64,000 nucleotides of DNA, taken from the NCBI GenBank assembly GCA_021432605.1, contig MU271155.1:537631-601630 (forward strand). Reading direction: 5' to 3'. Origin of the DNA: Coniochaeta sp. PMI_546. Lineage: Eukaryota > Ascomycota > Sordariomycetes > Coniochaetales > Coniochaetaceae. The translations under genes and the position numbers were made by a program. The stretch's first letter is position 1; each line of letters starts with the position of its first letter. Positions 33,089 to 45,107 of this stretch are shown in pieces. The notes beneath the pieces are model-generated. The model did not search any database and was not told the DNA's origin. It was given only the letters and a program-made list of their open reading frames with translations.

Positions 33089-33872
33089 CTTCAGTGGAAG
33101 GTAGTGTAGGTATCACAGATGTGTGTCGAGCTGCGGGAGTCAAAGTAGTACGTAGTATATAATATCAAGGAACGGCGGCGCAATCGCTCGATTGAGGCTC
33201 AAGAACAGAGAAAACACGGACCTCAAAGGCAAGAGACGAAAAGAAAGAACAGCGTAGCAAAAGAAAATACTAATCAGAAAAGGAAATGAACGAGATCGGA
33301 GGTCTATACTGGCTGCTGGAAGCTTACCGATGCCAGCTCGGAACCGCCCCGTAGCGACGGACGAGGTCGGGGAGGGAGGTGGAGTCCAACCCCGGCAGTG
33401 GACGTTCTGGGGAAGCTTTTTGCCCCTTGGGGTTGGGCGGGGAAAAACGCAGACCCGGCAATGCCAATCCCAGGCAGTTGAGATCGGCTTCGAGAAGCCG
33501 ATAATATGTGCCAGTCTCGCTTTAATGCATAAGATAGCTCATGTTTGCATTCTACTTACTTGCAGTTCTGAGGCTCTTCAAAAACAACGACATCTCTGAA
33601 GCATGGTCCGGGTTCCAGCAAAGCACTCAACCCCAAATGACACGCAAGAGAGGAGAAAATCAACGATATCCATTTACCCTGCAAATATTGACCCAATGGT
33701 TGTCAATCACCCAAGTTCGCAGTTGGCCTGCATCCTCAGAAAGCGATCAAGGCACCGGATGCGATGTTGTATCTGCAAAAAAACCAACGCATGCAAAACA
33801 CCCTCCCGCCAACGATCCAAGACGGCAACAGCAGCTTCACAGCTCACCTCGTTCCAGTGAACCGCTGACTGA
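33089..33872. other. Intergenic, thiolase promoter side
   Basis: Upstream region of the thiolase and 3' flank of the GTPase gene. An A/G-rich leader-like stretch lies at 33190-33300. Small open frames at 33330 and 33541 are unsupported. Confidence 0.5.
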
Positions 33873-36800
33873 TCAGGGTAGAAAGCCATCCTCCTCCTCT
33901 CTAACTAGAAACTTGTCGTACTCCTCGTCCACAAGTATGTCCATTCCAAAGTCGTCCGCTTCCTCGATCTCGTCATAGTAGACGTCGGGAATTGCCTGGT
34001 CGATTGCTGTGGCTTTGGAGAAGACGGCATCATTTCCGATATACCACTTGGTAGCCCACTCAAGAATCACTTGCCGCGTAGACTTCTGCACCTCCTGCTT
34101 AGAGCCAGGAGCCGTCCAGATCATGGCTACTGAGTCGCCATTCTCACTCTTAACTTTCCCATCCAGCTTCAACATCATCATGATCAGGTCGCGTACACGG
34201 ACGCGTATATTTACTGTGATGACGCGGAACTCCTTGTTCAGCGAGCCAAGCTGGTCGCGAAGCTGGTCTGCGATCTTGGCCGCGGGTTCCTTGAACATGT
34301 TGTTTCCTTTGAAGTCTGCATGGTGAATAAGGTGGCATTGTTGTCTCTCAAACCTTCCCTTTCCTATTTGATCCGTTAGCTGCGCGCCAAAACTGTAGTA
34401 ATATGTTTAGAACTTGCCTGTCTCCTTTTTCGCTCTCTTGAAGGCCGGTTCCCACTTGTCTTGCACAGATGTCTTAATCGTCCTGTGGGCTTTAGTGGCC
34501 CCTATCGATATGTTGTCGAATTGCTTGCCTATCATATCCTTTAGTTGCTCCTTGATCTGGTCAAGCTTCTCCTTCTCGACGTCTAGAAGAGCTTTTATCT
34601 GGGGAGCCGCGATACGGATTCTCTTCTCCAACTGCTTCATCAGCGTTACCCATATCTCGTCGATCCTTTCAATGGTAGGAGATCGAAGGGCTGGAATCTT
34701 TTCGTTCAACGCCAAGTTCCAGTCCATAACAATCCCTTCGTAGAAGAGATTGCAGCTATGGACTGAAAGTTAGTTTGTTACTGATACAAACAAACAACAT
34801 AAGAAAAGAAAAGAAAAAGTTCTTACAGTGATTCAATCCAAGCATATCTTTGCCTCCCTTGGCTTTTGGCTCGAAAGACGCCGCCACGTCTGGTAACGCA
34901 AGCGTTGTAGGTATTCCAGTGCATCTTTTTTTTGCATAGAAGATTATCAGGCTCCCTAGATGACCAACGCTTGACCACAGATATGCAACGCTCTTTGCAG
35001 TTTGCAAGAGTGCTGTCCTTATTCTTCATAGGATCCAGTGCCTTGATATCTTTGGCGAGTCTGGTAAACGTCTTGCCAAGAGCCTGTTTCTACGATTAGC
35101 CACCAACTTCCTCCACATATGCCTCCAAGATAGGACTAAAAACTTGCCGTTTCGAGATTCCGTAATGGTCCATGTAGGACCATATCATTCACGAAACTCT
35201 TCGTGAGACTCAGTTCGCCTTGGAACTCGGAGGACCATATCTGCATTGTATTGAACATGCCATGCAAGGCGTTAAGAGCCATGTCCAGATGCTTTTCACG
35301 GTCTGGAATGGCCGCGTGACGCAGCCAATGTTGCAAAGCAGGGATGCCTGTGTACTCTTTCGCAGGAAATCCGACAGGATACTCAGTGCCACGCTCTACT
35401 TTCCAGTAAGCAGACGAGCTGATTGGGAAAATGTCCACTGTCCCATCGTAGAGATCATGCCGCATGTCCGCCATTGCTAGCCGCTTCTGGCGCTTGCAGA
35501 AATCCTGCTGGATCTCCTTCTTCACGAGTGTGTTTCGACCATGGATACACCAGTGTAAGATTCGGCTCTTCAAGTGCTTGGACTGTTTGCGGTTCGACTG
35601 CAGCCGCCGATCAAGAGAAATCTCGTTAGCTTTCGTCTCTCCTCTCTGCTTTTTGCACTCCTCAAGTTCGTTTGCTGTAGCAGCTATTAGCCCTGTGTTG
35701 GTTCGAAAGTACTTTGTAGAAAATACTCTGACATTAGGCTGCGAAGAATTGAGACTTACCTTGAGTCTTCGCGTCCATATGTTCAGCTTGCAGTTTCGAA
35801 TACTGCTGCTCGATAGCCTTTAAAGCCTTCCTATTTTTGACTCTCTCCCTTTCCAATTCCTTAAACTCTTTGTCTAGGTTCTGAAGAGAGGTTCGGTAAC
35901 GTTGAATGTCTTGCTCGGAATTTGCCTCACGGCTGTGCTGCTTGAGATAGGTTTCAACATCGATGTCATCCATCTTCGACAATATAACGCAGAAAGACTT
36001 CTTATGGAACTTTCCATCCATCTGCATGCAGTATTGCTGGTTTTCTGTCATCAGGTTGACCGCTGTTTGCTCGTTGCGAGCTCGGATAATAGGGGTCACA
36101 ATAGCCGTGACAGACAGTTTCGAAAAATAGTTTTGTGCGATTGAAGCCCTGCTCTCAACGTTGTCGGCGAGGCCGGGGAGATCTACCAGAACGACGCCAC
36201 GCTTGAGGACTTCGGAATGGACGAAGACTTTGACTTCGTTTATCAATGGCCATGCCGCAAACTCGAGGCCACTTGTCCCATGTACGGCAGTCACAGAGTC
36301 CATATAGGGTTTGATACTGTCCGAAAACTTGTCGACATTGCTTTCGACCACAGATATCGTTCGGCCCAGCAAGTTGTATACATCTGGGTATTTTGCCAGA
36401 AGGCTTTCCGTCGTCTCTGTCTTCAAGTCGGCTTCGTCGAGTCCGAAGACGACTGATACCATATCCAAGAGATCCTGGTTGTCTTCTTCGACGGTGTCCA
36501 GATCCTTGAGATGCTCCATCATCTGTGCCTGTCGGACTTTTGCCGCACTCTCTGACGTGGTTTCCAGCTGGATTTCCGCATCAGAATCTGGGCTCTCCGC
36601 CGTAATGCCGAGATTGACTTCCTCGAGGACTTTCAAAGCATCGAAGTAATGATCTAGCTCTTGCCGAACGTCACTCTCGGTCTTGAATGTTACCTCCGCC
36701 CTAAAAGCTGCATCAGGGTTGGGGTCGTCGTTATACATGATGAGGCATGGCACAGCGGTAGCTGCCGATTCATTGCTCGATGGCAACAGATCACGGAATC

Positions 36801-37342
36801 CTATGATACTATTGATGGCTGAGGTTTTACCAGCTCCGGTGACACCTGCAAAGCCAATAAAAACTCGAAACTCCGAGTTGTGCTTCTTGAGTTGGTCTAT
36901 AGGTTAATTATCAGTAAGTGAATCGAGCACAGCAGTGACAATCTCGCAATGGCATACCGAACTGAGTTGCCCAATGCTTGAGCTCCGTCCACCCCGAATT
37001 GTCATCATTATCCAACCCTGTGGAGGACTCGATAACGGGTGCAAGGATGCACCGGATTCGGTCAGCGTGTCGGAGGCCCTGACGGACAGCCTCCTCCTTG
37101 ATCTCGATGCGCTTCGACGCATCACATTCGCTGGCAGACGCTTTCCAGGCAAAGGTATTGATGGACGTTGTGTGGTCGTCATCTGCTTGGTTACCAGCCG
37201 GCTTACCCGCTTTCTGGTTCTTGGTGGCCGTCTTCGTTTTTCTGGGGTTGTTGGTCTTTGCGCTCCCCTTAACTTTCTTAGCAGAGGCCGGACCGGCCTC
37301 GGTCTCAGCCTTTCGAACTTTCGAGCCTGTCTCGTTCGTCAT
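33873..37342 (-). CDS. Dynamin-like large GTPase, SLIP-GC (NUGGC) type
   Basis: Six exons: 37342-36958, 36896-35760, 35692-35148, 35083-34827, 34755-34418 and 34363-33873, giving 1050 residues with all frames consistent. The basic Lys/Thr-rich N terminus (KKVKGSAKTNNPRKTKTATKNQ) fits nuclear import. The P loop GVTGAGKTS (Lys152) lies just after the first splice. The G3 motif is VDLPGLAD (Asp367) and a G4-like SKMD lies near 435-438. A charged helical region (LDKEFKELERERVKNRKALKAIEQQ) follows, then helical stalk-like sequence. This is the layout of nuclear GTPase SLIP-GC proteins, described in vertebrates and common but unstudied in fungi. Introns 3 (35147-35084) and 5 (34417-34364) have GC donors. 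In intron 4 the first AG (34764-34763) would create a stop, so the AG at 34757-34756 was chosen. Confidence 0.85.
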
Positions 37343-38285
37343 TGTAGGATGAATGATAGTGATAATATGAGCTAATTCGATGGGTGTTGGAGTGTGGTCA
37401 GGCCTGCGAAGCTCGCGTCAGGCATGGTTTGCTTTAGCGAGAAATACTGATGCTTGAGACGAATTTCCGAAATATGAAAGTAAATCAAAGTCAAATGTGT
37501 GACAGAGGTGTATGATGGAAGGGGATATCTTTTTGGGGAATGTATTTCTTGCCCCCCAGAGTCAAGTAAGAATGAGAGAGTGATAGAAGGTGAGGAACTT
37601 GACTGAAATAGCTAGGCAGCCTTTGCACTTCAAACCAGAATCGACTGACGAAATAGTAGCGAGGCAGGAGGATGTGAATCCAAGAGTACCCTCCCGAAGT
37701 TGCAAAGCTGAGTTGAAGTTGTGGGATAGTAGAGGTGGACGACTCAATAAACGAGGTGTCGATACTCCGGTGTAGGTAGCGCCGTGGTCGTTCCTTCCCT
37801 CTAACGGATGGAGTTGACTAGTCTAATTCAATCAGCAGCCGTCATGAGCTCGAGGTCGCCAATTTCAAGACCAAGTCTCTGAAGTCCAAAAGGGACAACA
37901 GGTGTAGGGAAATATTCCTAAAACGAGGTAGTAGTAACGGGAGATGAGATGGTGAAATGAAAAGAGATCAAACTAAAGAAGGAACAAGGCAAGTCAGGGC
38001 ACTGAATGTAGACGTCTGAGAGAATGCTCGAAGTTGGGGCGCGCAAATGGACGAGGAAGAATCACGGTTGAGGCCTGCTGATATCAGATTGCAAGAAGAA
38101 ACGTACCTTAGTCAACTCAACGAACAGACGCCACTCTGTCTCTGAAATCAACAGCAGCGAAGTCCTGTTGTTTAGAATGAAGTTTGTCGAGAAGGCGAAG
38201 AGCCGTTAGTTTAGATTAGAAGGTTTAGATATTAGTCACTACCAATCTGAAGAATCCTCTGGTTCGATCAAGATAACTCAATACA
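37343..38285. other. Intergenic, GTPase promoter and vWA-gene 3' flank
   Basis: No supported gene. AT-rich and purine-rich stretches at 37440-37600 and 37900-38000. Confidence 0.5.
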
Positions 38286-40572
38286 TCAAGCATGTGCCAC
38301 AGTGGCACCTGCCCTCTTGGATATCAGCCTCCTTGATGCAGGCACAGCAACTCTCTTGAATCCGTTCATCAAGCCCGTTCCTCTGTCCCTTGCCACGCCA
38401 CCACCGATTAGCAACCCATTGGCACCCTTATGCAGTCCAGACAAGCTTTTCAAGACAGCATCGTAGTCTCCAAGGAAGTGATGCGCTCGCACGTCCCTCG
38501 GCGGTACGTTTCCTTGTCCAACATCCCTCAGCCCATGGCCAAGAGTGACGCCCCAGATGCCACCAATCATGACTGCATGAGCATCGACCTCTCTGTCCCT
38601 TTCCAGGAGCACAGAGTATATCGAACCCGTGTACCGGACCGGACGGTGGCTCATCCGGGCAGGAAACTCCCAGCTCTTACCGTCCAGAGAGACGGGGTGC
38701 CACGGCGTGATCATGAGTCCCTTTCCAACAAGACACATAGCCTCCCTTCTCACTCGGGTTTTGAGCACAGTCACCACCTTCCTTGGCCCACGCGGTGTGA
38801 GTACGCTCATCCCTCCTCTCAACCTCCCGACCCTTGTCACCTTCCTCTCATCGCCCGAAGCCGACACGACCACCACAGTGGCATTACCCGCAAAACAAGG
38901 CGCGCTGGAGCTGTTCCATGAGCTCATCGAGATCGTACCCCGATACGTCGTGTGATTGCTCGGCTTAGGCGCCGGCAGCGAGTCAAAAACATTATCCAGC
39001 CGATCTCTGCACCGTATAAAGAGCGGGCTATCAGCCCCATACATGAGCGGGCCTGGATCCTTGAACGAGTTACAAATCTGCTTCGCGTGCGCATTGGCGA
39101 GAGAGGGAAGGTAGTGGATCCCCCATCTGCCGAAGAACTTCTTCTGGAAGGCCAGCGAGATCTGGCCCTTGGGATCCTCGCCAGCCAGGTCTTCCAGAAG
39201 TGAGGCACACCGAGGGTCAGAGCTGACGGAAGGGTCCGCAGCGGGGATGGACGACAAGAGTATTTCCACTTCGGTTGCCAGCTTCCCAGCATTGTTGCGA
39301 GCTGGAATGTGTTCGCCGTCCTTGGCACGGATCGGTGCAACACGTGAGAGCAGCTCCACGATGGCGGCGCGGGAGATGTGGTAGGCCTTCTCGGCGGGGC
39401 TCAGTGTCGGGCTGCCTGTGTCGACGATACTGCGGTGGCAGACAGCTTTGTAAACGTCGCCATCGAGACGGGAATATTCGAGCACCGCGTTGATGACTGG
39501 TGGAAAGTCGGGTTCCTGTCCGGCCTCATTCATGGCAAGGAAGTCCGCCAGCGCCTGGGTGTCGGCGTAGCGGAGGTAAATATCACGCGAATGTCCATAT
39601 TGGAGGTTGCCAAGGGAAAGAGTCAACTGGGAGTGGAAGTCCTTATGACGCCCAAACTTGAGAGGTTTCTGTTTGTCCACCGATTCTCCCGTTGTTTCCT
39701 CGAGTTGGAGATACGGAGGATACGTCAGCCTGAGCGTCGCGGCGTTGGCAAACGTCGACTGCAAATTCGCCACGGCGTGGACGAAGACGGTGCCGATCAT
39801 ACCTGCGTCAGGAATAAAGGCATAGTTGCCGCCACTAACTTCGGCGATGGACTTTAGGAGACCAGAGCGAAGGTCGTATCCAAATCCGAAAGTGTGGATG
39901 GTAGCCGGGAGCTGCCCCATGCCCTGCAGCTTAGGCACATATCCCTGTGCAGGACACATGTGATTCGGCATGCCGTCGGTCAGAACCATGATGGCGGGAG
40001 CTCGTCCGTCGGCAGCCGAGTCTCCCTCGAAGAGCTTGATTCCCGACAAGATACCGTGCCATAGGTTAGTGCAATCCTGTGTCGCCATCTTCTCGACATT
40101 CTCCTTTGCTCTCTTCTTGTTCGTCTGGTTCATAGGCACCAGTTTTTGAAGAACCTGGGAATCGATGTCAGTCATCTTGTGGATGGTCTATGATCTGCGT
40201 CCTGCTTACCATAGCTTGAGACGCAAAGGTGACTATTCCCAGTCTGTCCTGAGGTCCTAATGTTTCCAAAATAGTCCTGGCAGCATGTTTGGTCAAGTCT
40301 AGCACGGATAGGCCCATCTGCTCGCCTCCATCGCCCGGAATGGGAGCGTCAGCGCCCATACTCCCAGAGACATCGATGACGAGGACAATATCGCATGGAA
40401 CATGATGGAGGTGTGGGTTGGGGTGATCTCTCGGAGGCTGGACCTTGACGATCAGGCCATCGTAGGAGTCGAAAGGGTATATCTCAACGACTGGAACCTC
40501 GGGATCATTTTTGGGCCGCAGGGGCAACGTCTGACCCTCCCGACTAGAGCTTGGCCAGGATACACGAACCAT
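38286..40572 (-). CDS. vWA domain protein with C-terminal Hint (Hedgehog/intein-like) domain
   Basis: Exon 1 is 40572-40210 and exon 2 is 40154-38286, with a 55-bp phase-0 intron (GTAAGC, CTGAC branch, CCCAG), giving 743 residues. The von Willebrand A domain begins with the metal-site motif DIVLVIDVSGSMGADAP and continues through LGIVTFASQA and MVLTDGMPN, so the MIDAS residues are present. A middle region follows (the part that Pfam calls Vwaint). The C-terminal 203 residues begin CFAGNATVVV (Cys541) and contain LMITPWHPVSLDG. This is the Hint arrangement: a nucleophile Cys, then T-x-x-H, as in Hedgehog and inteins (Vint family). Hint domains cleave the peptide bond before the Cys. The expected residues are intact, so self-processing is plausible but unproven. 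The biological role of fungal vWA-Hint proteins is unknown. Confidence 0.88.
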
Positions 40573-42801
40573 TGTAGTGCTGATTGCGATGCGTGGTCTG
40601 TGATTGTTATGGAAATAGTATGAGAGGTTTGCAGGGGTGCAAGTTATGCCCTATATATGTATGTCAGATATGCGAAGTGAATAAAATGCTCTGAGCTGGA
40701 TCGTACCAAGATTGCGAAAACAAATGCCTGGTGGTGTATTCGAGTCAGATATGTGATCAACAACTAACAGGTGATTCACATGCAATGTGGTCTGGCGGCT
40801 GGTGCTCTTGAGGTCAAATCAAGTGATACACAGGGCGTCACACATATATATTTCACGTTATCAGCTTCTCTAGATACCTACGGACTTGGTAGAGGTCACG
40901 AAAGACGACCTGTCGGCATCGCAAAGGCATCCCAGAGGGCGTACATGCAAACGTGAAGGCATGCATCAAAGAAACAATAGCGTGATAGAAGCCTAGTGAG
41001 GCCGAGTCATCTTGCCAAGGATCTTAGTCTCAGCCGCATCTCAGCCACTTGGGCCAATGGCAAGGCTCTACCGACTGACTGGTACACGTGTATGTGACCA
41101 GGCTGTCGTTCTGAAGTTGGCAGCTTGATGCAAGACGTGGAAGCTTCCCCTGCTCCTTGAAGAGTTATGAGCCGCATGGTAACAAGGTACAGGGACTTGG
41201 TAATCTATCGGAATGGAGAGATGTAACACTGCCGAGGACAAATGTCCGCCTTGGATGCCTCCCCTACCTTAGTTCTTGGGCATCTACCATCCTCGACCCC
41301 AAAGAGTTCAGGGAGCATGCCTGTGTCCGAAAATTGGACTCTTTGTTCGATCTCGTAGGGAGTGGAAGGAAGAACGAGGTGTACGAAGGTTTAAGCCAGG
41401 CCAGAAAGCCGGGCAGTGAGCCTGTGAGGCTGTGGCCGGTAGTGGCCGGGCGTAGCTTACCCCGCAATCTGGATAGATCCCTCAGGAACCCGGTGTGCTG
41501 CGCACAGACCCACCTCTCCACGTGGAAAGGGCAGTTTGGCGGTGCCTCGCGATCAACCTTGAACCACCTGACTCATCATTGGGGACAGACAGGAATACGG
41601 AAACGTTGTGTCTTCGAGTCCCAGATGCGGATACAGTGCTGTCATTTTTTGAGGGTGGACGCAACTATCGGGAGGTTCGCTTTGGGATGACTGCTTACAA
41701 GTGAAAATGACTGGTGTCGGATACTCACTCATTGACATCCATTGTATTGGAAAGACCGACGAACTCTTTGACTAGACTGCACTGCCACCTTTGGATCTCC
41801 ACGGAAGTCGTTGTTTCTTGCGTTCGTCGTTTGCTTCTGGAAACTAATAGACCGAACTGATAATGTGGCATCACTCCAAAAGCACAACTGTTGATCGACT
41901 CCAAGCAAACTTTGCAAGTGATACCATCACATCGGCTTGACGAAACGCCGGGGATCTGGTGAGGTTCAATGATGCTTTCCAACACGGCTACCTCATAAGC
42001 GGAGTGATAGTTGGGACAGAGCAAAGTTCTGACAAGGCTGCTGCTGTGTTGCCTCGGAATGCCGATGCTACCCTAGGTATAGCATCATGCATCCGATCAA
42101 CGGAAGACAGGAAAAAATAACCCCCACCCCATGAGGCTTGAAGCTCCCCTTTACACAATTCCTCTACCTCATGGCATCCTTCCATTGGAGATTTCATGCC
42201 ACACAACGCCTAGCCACCAGCCAGGCAAATGGCCGGCAGTATGCGGGGAACCAAGTTGACCCCCAAACCTAAGTGGAAGTTCCCTGCAACTGTTGGCTGA
42301 TGTATATCGCTTGACTTGCCTCCGAGACGCATCTCATGTGGGTGTCGGTCTCCTTGACGCCGGCCATCAGGGGCCCAAGAGGCTTCAATATTTGACCTTG
42401 GGCAAGGTTCCACAGGTTTCTGTCGCGAAACCAGTATTACGATACGCCCAAGCATCGATGTTCACACCGACGAGCGACTTGGAGCCAGTGGATGAGGAGG
42501 CTGTGATTTGTTGCCTAGCTGACTGGCATGATATAGAGTTTCCTGGATTCCCGTCAGCATTGGGATGGTTGCCACACCGGGCTCCGGGCTCGCATCGTTG
42601 GCCGTTTATAAATCACCACGCCTCTGGACCTCTGGCGATGAACCCCTCCTCCCGTTTTATCTTTCTCTGGGAATCACCCACAGACGTTCACGAGAGCTTC
42701 ACATAGTCACAAGGCTTCCACAACCACATCACCAATACCCTTCAGCATACATTACATTTCACATCGAGGAGACGAGTCATATATCATCAGCTTGCACGAC
42801 C
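40573..42801. other. Long intergenic region, no supported gene
   Basis: Over 2 kb between the vWA gene and the tiny zinc-protein gene. A 177-codon plus-strand frame (41157-41690) and minus-strand frames around 41725-42455 have no coding character by eye: shifting composition, no domain, no consistent splice sites. The last 200 bases hold the TATA box and leader of the next gene. Confidence 0.45.
42607..42613 (+). promoter_or_regulatory. TATA box of the 33-aa zinc-protein gene
   Basis: TATAAAT lies 195 bp upstream of the small ORF and is followed by a C/T-rich initiator-like stretch (CCCCTCCTCCCG), then a C/A-rich leader. Confidence 0.45.
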
Positions 42802-42903
42802 ATGCCCCCCTACGCTTCTCGCTGCTGCCAGTGTGGTGCCATGTTGGTTATCAGCAACGCGTGCACTGCTTGTCGTCATACCCAGTGTCACGACTGCCTC
42901 TGA
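42802..42903 (+). CDS. Tiny Cys/His-rich putative zinc-binding protein (33 aa)
   Basis: An ORF of 33 codons in good context (CACGACCATGC). It has Cys at 8, 9, 11, 21, 24, 29 and 32 and His at 26: RCCQCG, nine residues, CTACRH, TQCHDC. The C-C-x-C-G ... C-x-x-C-x-H-x-x-C-x-x-C pattern recurs in many ascomycete proteins as a small zinc-ribbon-like module; here it is nearly the whole protein. The frame is open upstream to 42565, but the TATA box and leader-like sequence fall inside that stretch, so the short start is preferred. A role in metal binding or as a minimal interaction module is inference. It could instead be the only surviving exon of a larger gene. Confidence 0.55.
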   Translation: MPPYASRCCQCGAMLVISNACTACRHTQCHDCL

Positions 42904-44145
42904 ATAGCCGGTCCTTAGCAGCAACATTATCTCAGCGACCCGGACTTGCTGTCGACCTGTGGGCTGCGCAATGAAATGGGCTTTCGCTAGAACAGTCTCA
43001 AGCAAATAAACCACCATGGTTTCGGAAGGAATTCCCTCTTGCGGTTTACAGCACCTCTGCGATCTACTTCACCTTGAAGTCGAGCCGAGTATGAAGTTGT
43101 GGCTGGTTGGCCCTACGGCGCTTTTTGGATACGCGACATCTCTTGGATATGACTCCGCCCGACAAAAACATTTGAGTGCTGGATTAGGATGTTTCTGTGT
43201 TCCGGAAGTGTCTGTCTGGCCTGACGATTCCGTGTGGCAGCCGGTGTTCAGAGGCTAGGTGTTGGACAGGCTGGGACATGGTGGTGCCCTGATGGAAGAT
43301 ACCCAGGTTTGGCAGGCGACGTAGCTTTTACGTTCGGATAATGGATTAGTATTATTGGATTATTTTGCAGCCTTAAATAATATGGGTTCTTCTGAAAATA
43401 AAGATAGTGCTGAACCCATCGTGAGCATATATGTGCATCTCGTCACCCTCTAGGTACTTACAATGATTCCACTGCACGATATATCTTTATTCAAGCTTCC
43501 TCACCATGGAGCACTTGGCCTAGCCAGGTGGTCCCTGTACGTGATTTTTTCTTCTGCTCACGAGGTCTGAAGCAATACGCGCGGCAGCGTGCAATAGGCA
43601 CGAGGAGTCAGACGGACGGTGCCAAGCAGCAATAAGCAGCGGCCGCTGGTTTGTAAGTGGAATCGCAGAACTTAGGCACGCACACGAATAGCATCACGTT
43701 AGTGACACGTTAGTGAAGAACTGTGTGTCGTGTGTCACTACATAGTAAACGGGCATACAGATGACGAGACTGTGTTGCTCGAGCTCGTCTTTGCTGTGTA
43801 AATCCAACGGATTGTGTACAGTGTCTGGCTTGGAAGATGGCAGTACCTTCGGATTTGCGTGCCGGGCCGTTGGAAATTAAAAATTGCCAGGTGGCAGACA
43901 CTTTGCTGACATAAACCGCATCAACAAGGCCACAAGGCATTCTTGCATTGTATTTTCCCAAACTCGCGTGTGGTGGATCACAAATCAGGCGCCCCACCAA
44001 TGACTTTTGCGTAGGGTTTTCAAGCCCTCCAAAAAATTGGGCTGAGGCCGGATCTCGAAATTTCAACGTCTAGCTTGGAAGCAGTGACTTGCATTGAGAC
44101 GACCATCGACATCGACAACCAGCTTTTGATCGCACCACCGGCACA
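42904..44145. other. Intergenic, RPL13 promoter region
   Basis: No supported gene. AT-rich at 43330-43420. A 118-codon minus-strand frame (43710-44066) overlaps the RPL13 promoter and is not considered real. Confidence 0.5.
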
Positions 44146-45107
44146 ATGGTGAGCATTCCTGCCCTACAGAATACAACGTCTCTCTCAATGAGACACTCGA
44201 AACAGAACGATAGTTAACCATCTCTCTCTGGGCTACAGGCGATCAAGCACAACCAGCAGATTCCCCACAACCGTGAGCACATCCCCGACACCGACGAAGA
44301 GCAGTAGCAGGGAGAAAAACGCCGTGATGGAATCGAGGCTGATTGAATGCAACAGATTTCCGCAAGGATTGGCAACGTCGGGTCCGGACACACTTCGACC
44401 AGGTGAGTTCATTTGGGGGAGTGGAGTTGGGGCAAGAACATTGGAAATATGTGACGGACTGGTTCTGACTTCAATTCGATGTAAACAGCCCGGAAAGAAG
44501 GTCACCCGTCGGTTGGCGCGCCGCGCAAAGGCTGCTGCCGTCGCTCCCCGCCCCGTCGACAAGCTGAGGCCGATTGTCCGATGCCCGACCATCAAGTACA
44601 ACCGTCGCGTCCGCGCCGGTCGTGGCTTCACCCTTACTGAGCTCAAGGTACGATGGACCGGAAAAGGCTTGAGAGAAAGCCAGTCAGGAGGATACGATGA
44701 TTGACAATATGTGAAACTAGGCCGCCGGTATCCCCCGCCTCTATGCCCCCACCGTCGGCATCGCCGTCGACCACCGTCGCCAGAACCTCTCCGAGGAGTC
44801 GCTCGCTGCCAACGTTGAGCGCCTGAAGGAGTACATGTCCCGCCTCATCGTCTTCCCCCGCAAATCCAACAAGCCCAAGAAGGGCGACGCCAGCAAGGAG
44901 GAGCAGAACGCCGAGACCGTCACCAAGATCGGCACCCTCATCCCCAAGGCCGCCGGCTTTTCCGAGATCAGCAAGAGCGATGCTCCCAAGAATGTCGAGG
45001 GCGGCGCATATGCTCAACTCCGCAAGGCCAGGTCAGATTTCCGTCTGCAGGGCGCTCGGGAGAAGCGTGCGAAGGACAAGGCGGACGCCGAGGCTGCCAA
45101 GAAATAA
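44146..45107 (+). CDS. RPL13: 60S ribosomal protein L13 (eL13)
   Basis: Five exons: 44146-44148, 44239-44272, 44356-44402, 44489-44647 and 44721-45107, giving 209 residues. Exon 1 is the ATG alone. The spliced start reads [22 protein letters not shown], then [16 protein letters not shown] and [27 protein letters not shown], and ends in a Lys/Ala-rich helix. These are characteristic eL13 sequences. It is a structural protein of the large cytosolic ribosomal subunit. All four introns keep frame: 90, 83, 86 and 73 bp. The first intron directly behind the start codon is typical of fungal ribosomal-protein genes and can carry expression signals. Confidence 0.96.

Noticed and set aside
41157-41690. 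177-codon plus-strand frame in the 40.6-42.8 kb gap
   Set aside because: No domain or composition typical of a protein, overlapped by equally open minus-strand frames; likely chance.
42565-42801. Upstream extension of the 33-aa zinc-protein frame
   Set aside because: The TATA box and leader-like sequence fall within it and the added residues look random; the short ATG is in better context.
43710-44066. 118-codon minus-strand frame before RPL13
   Set aside because: Covers the RPL13 promoter and has no protein-like features.
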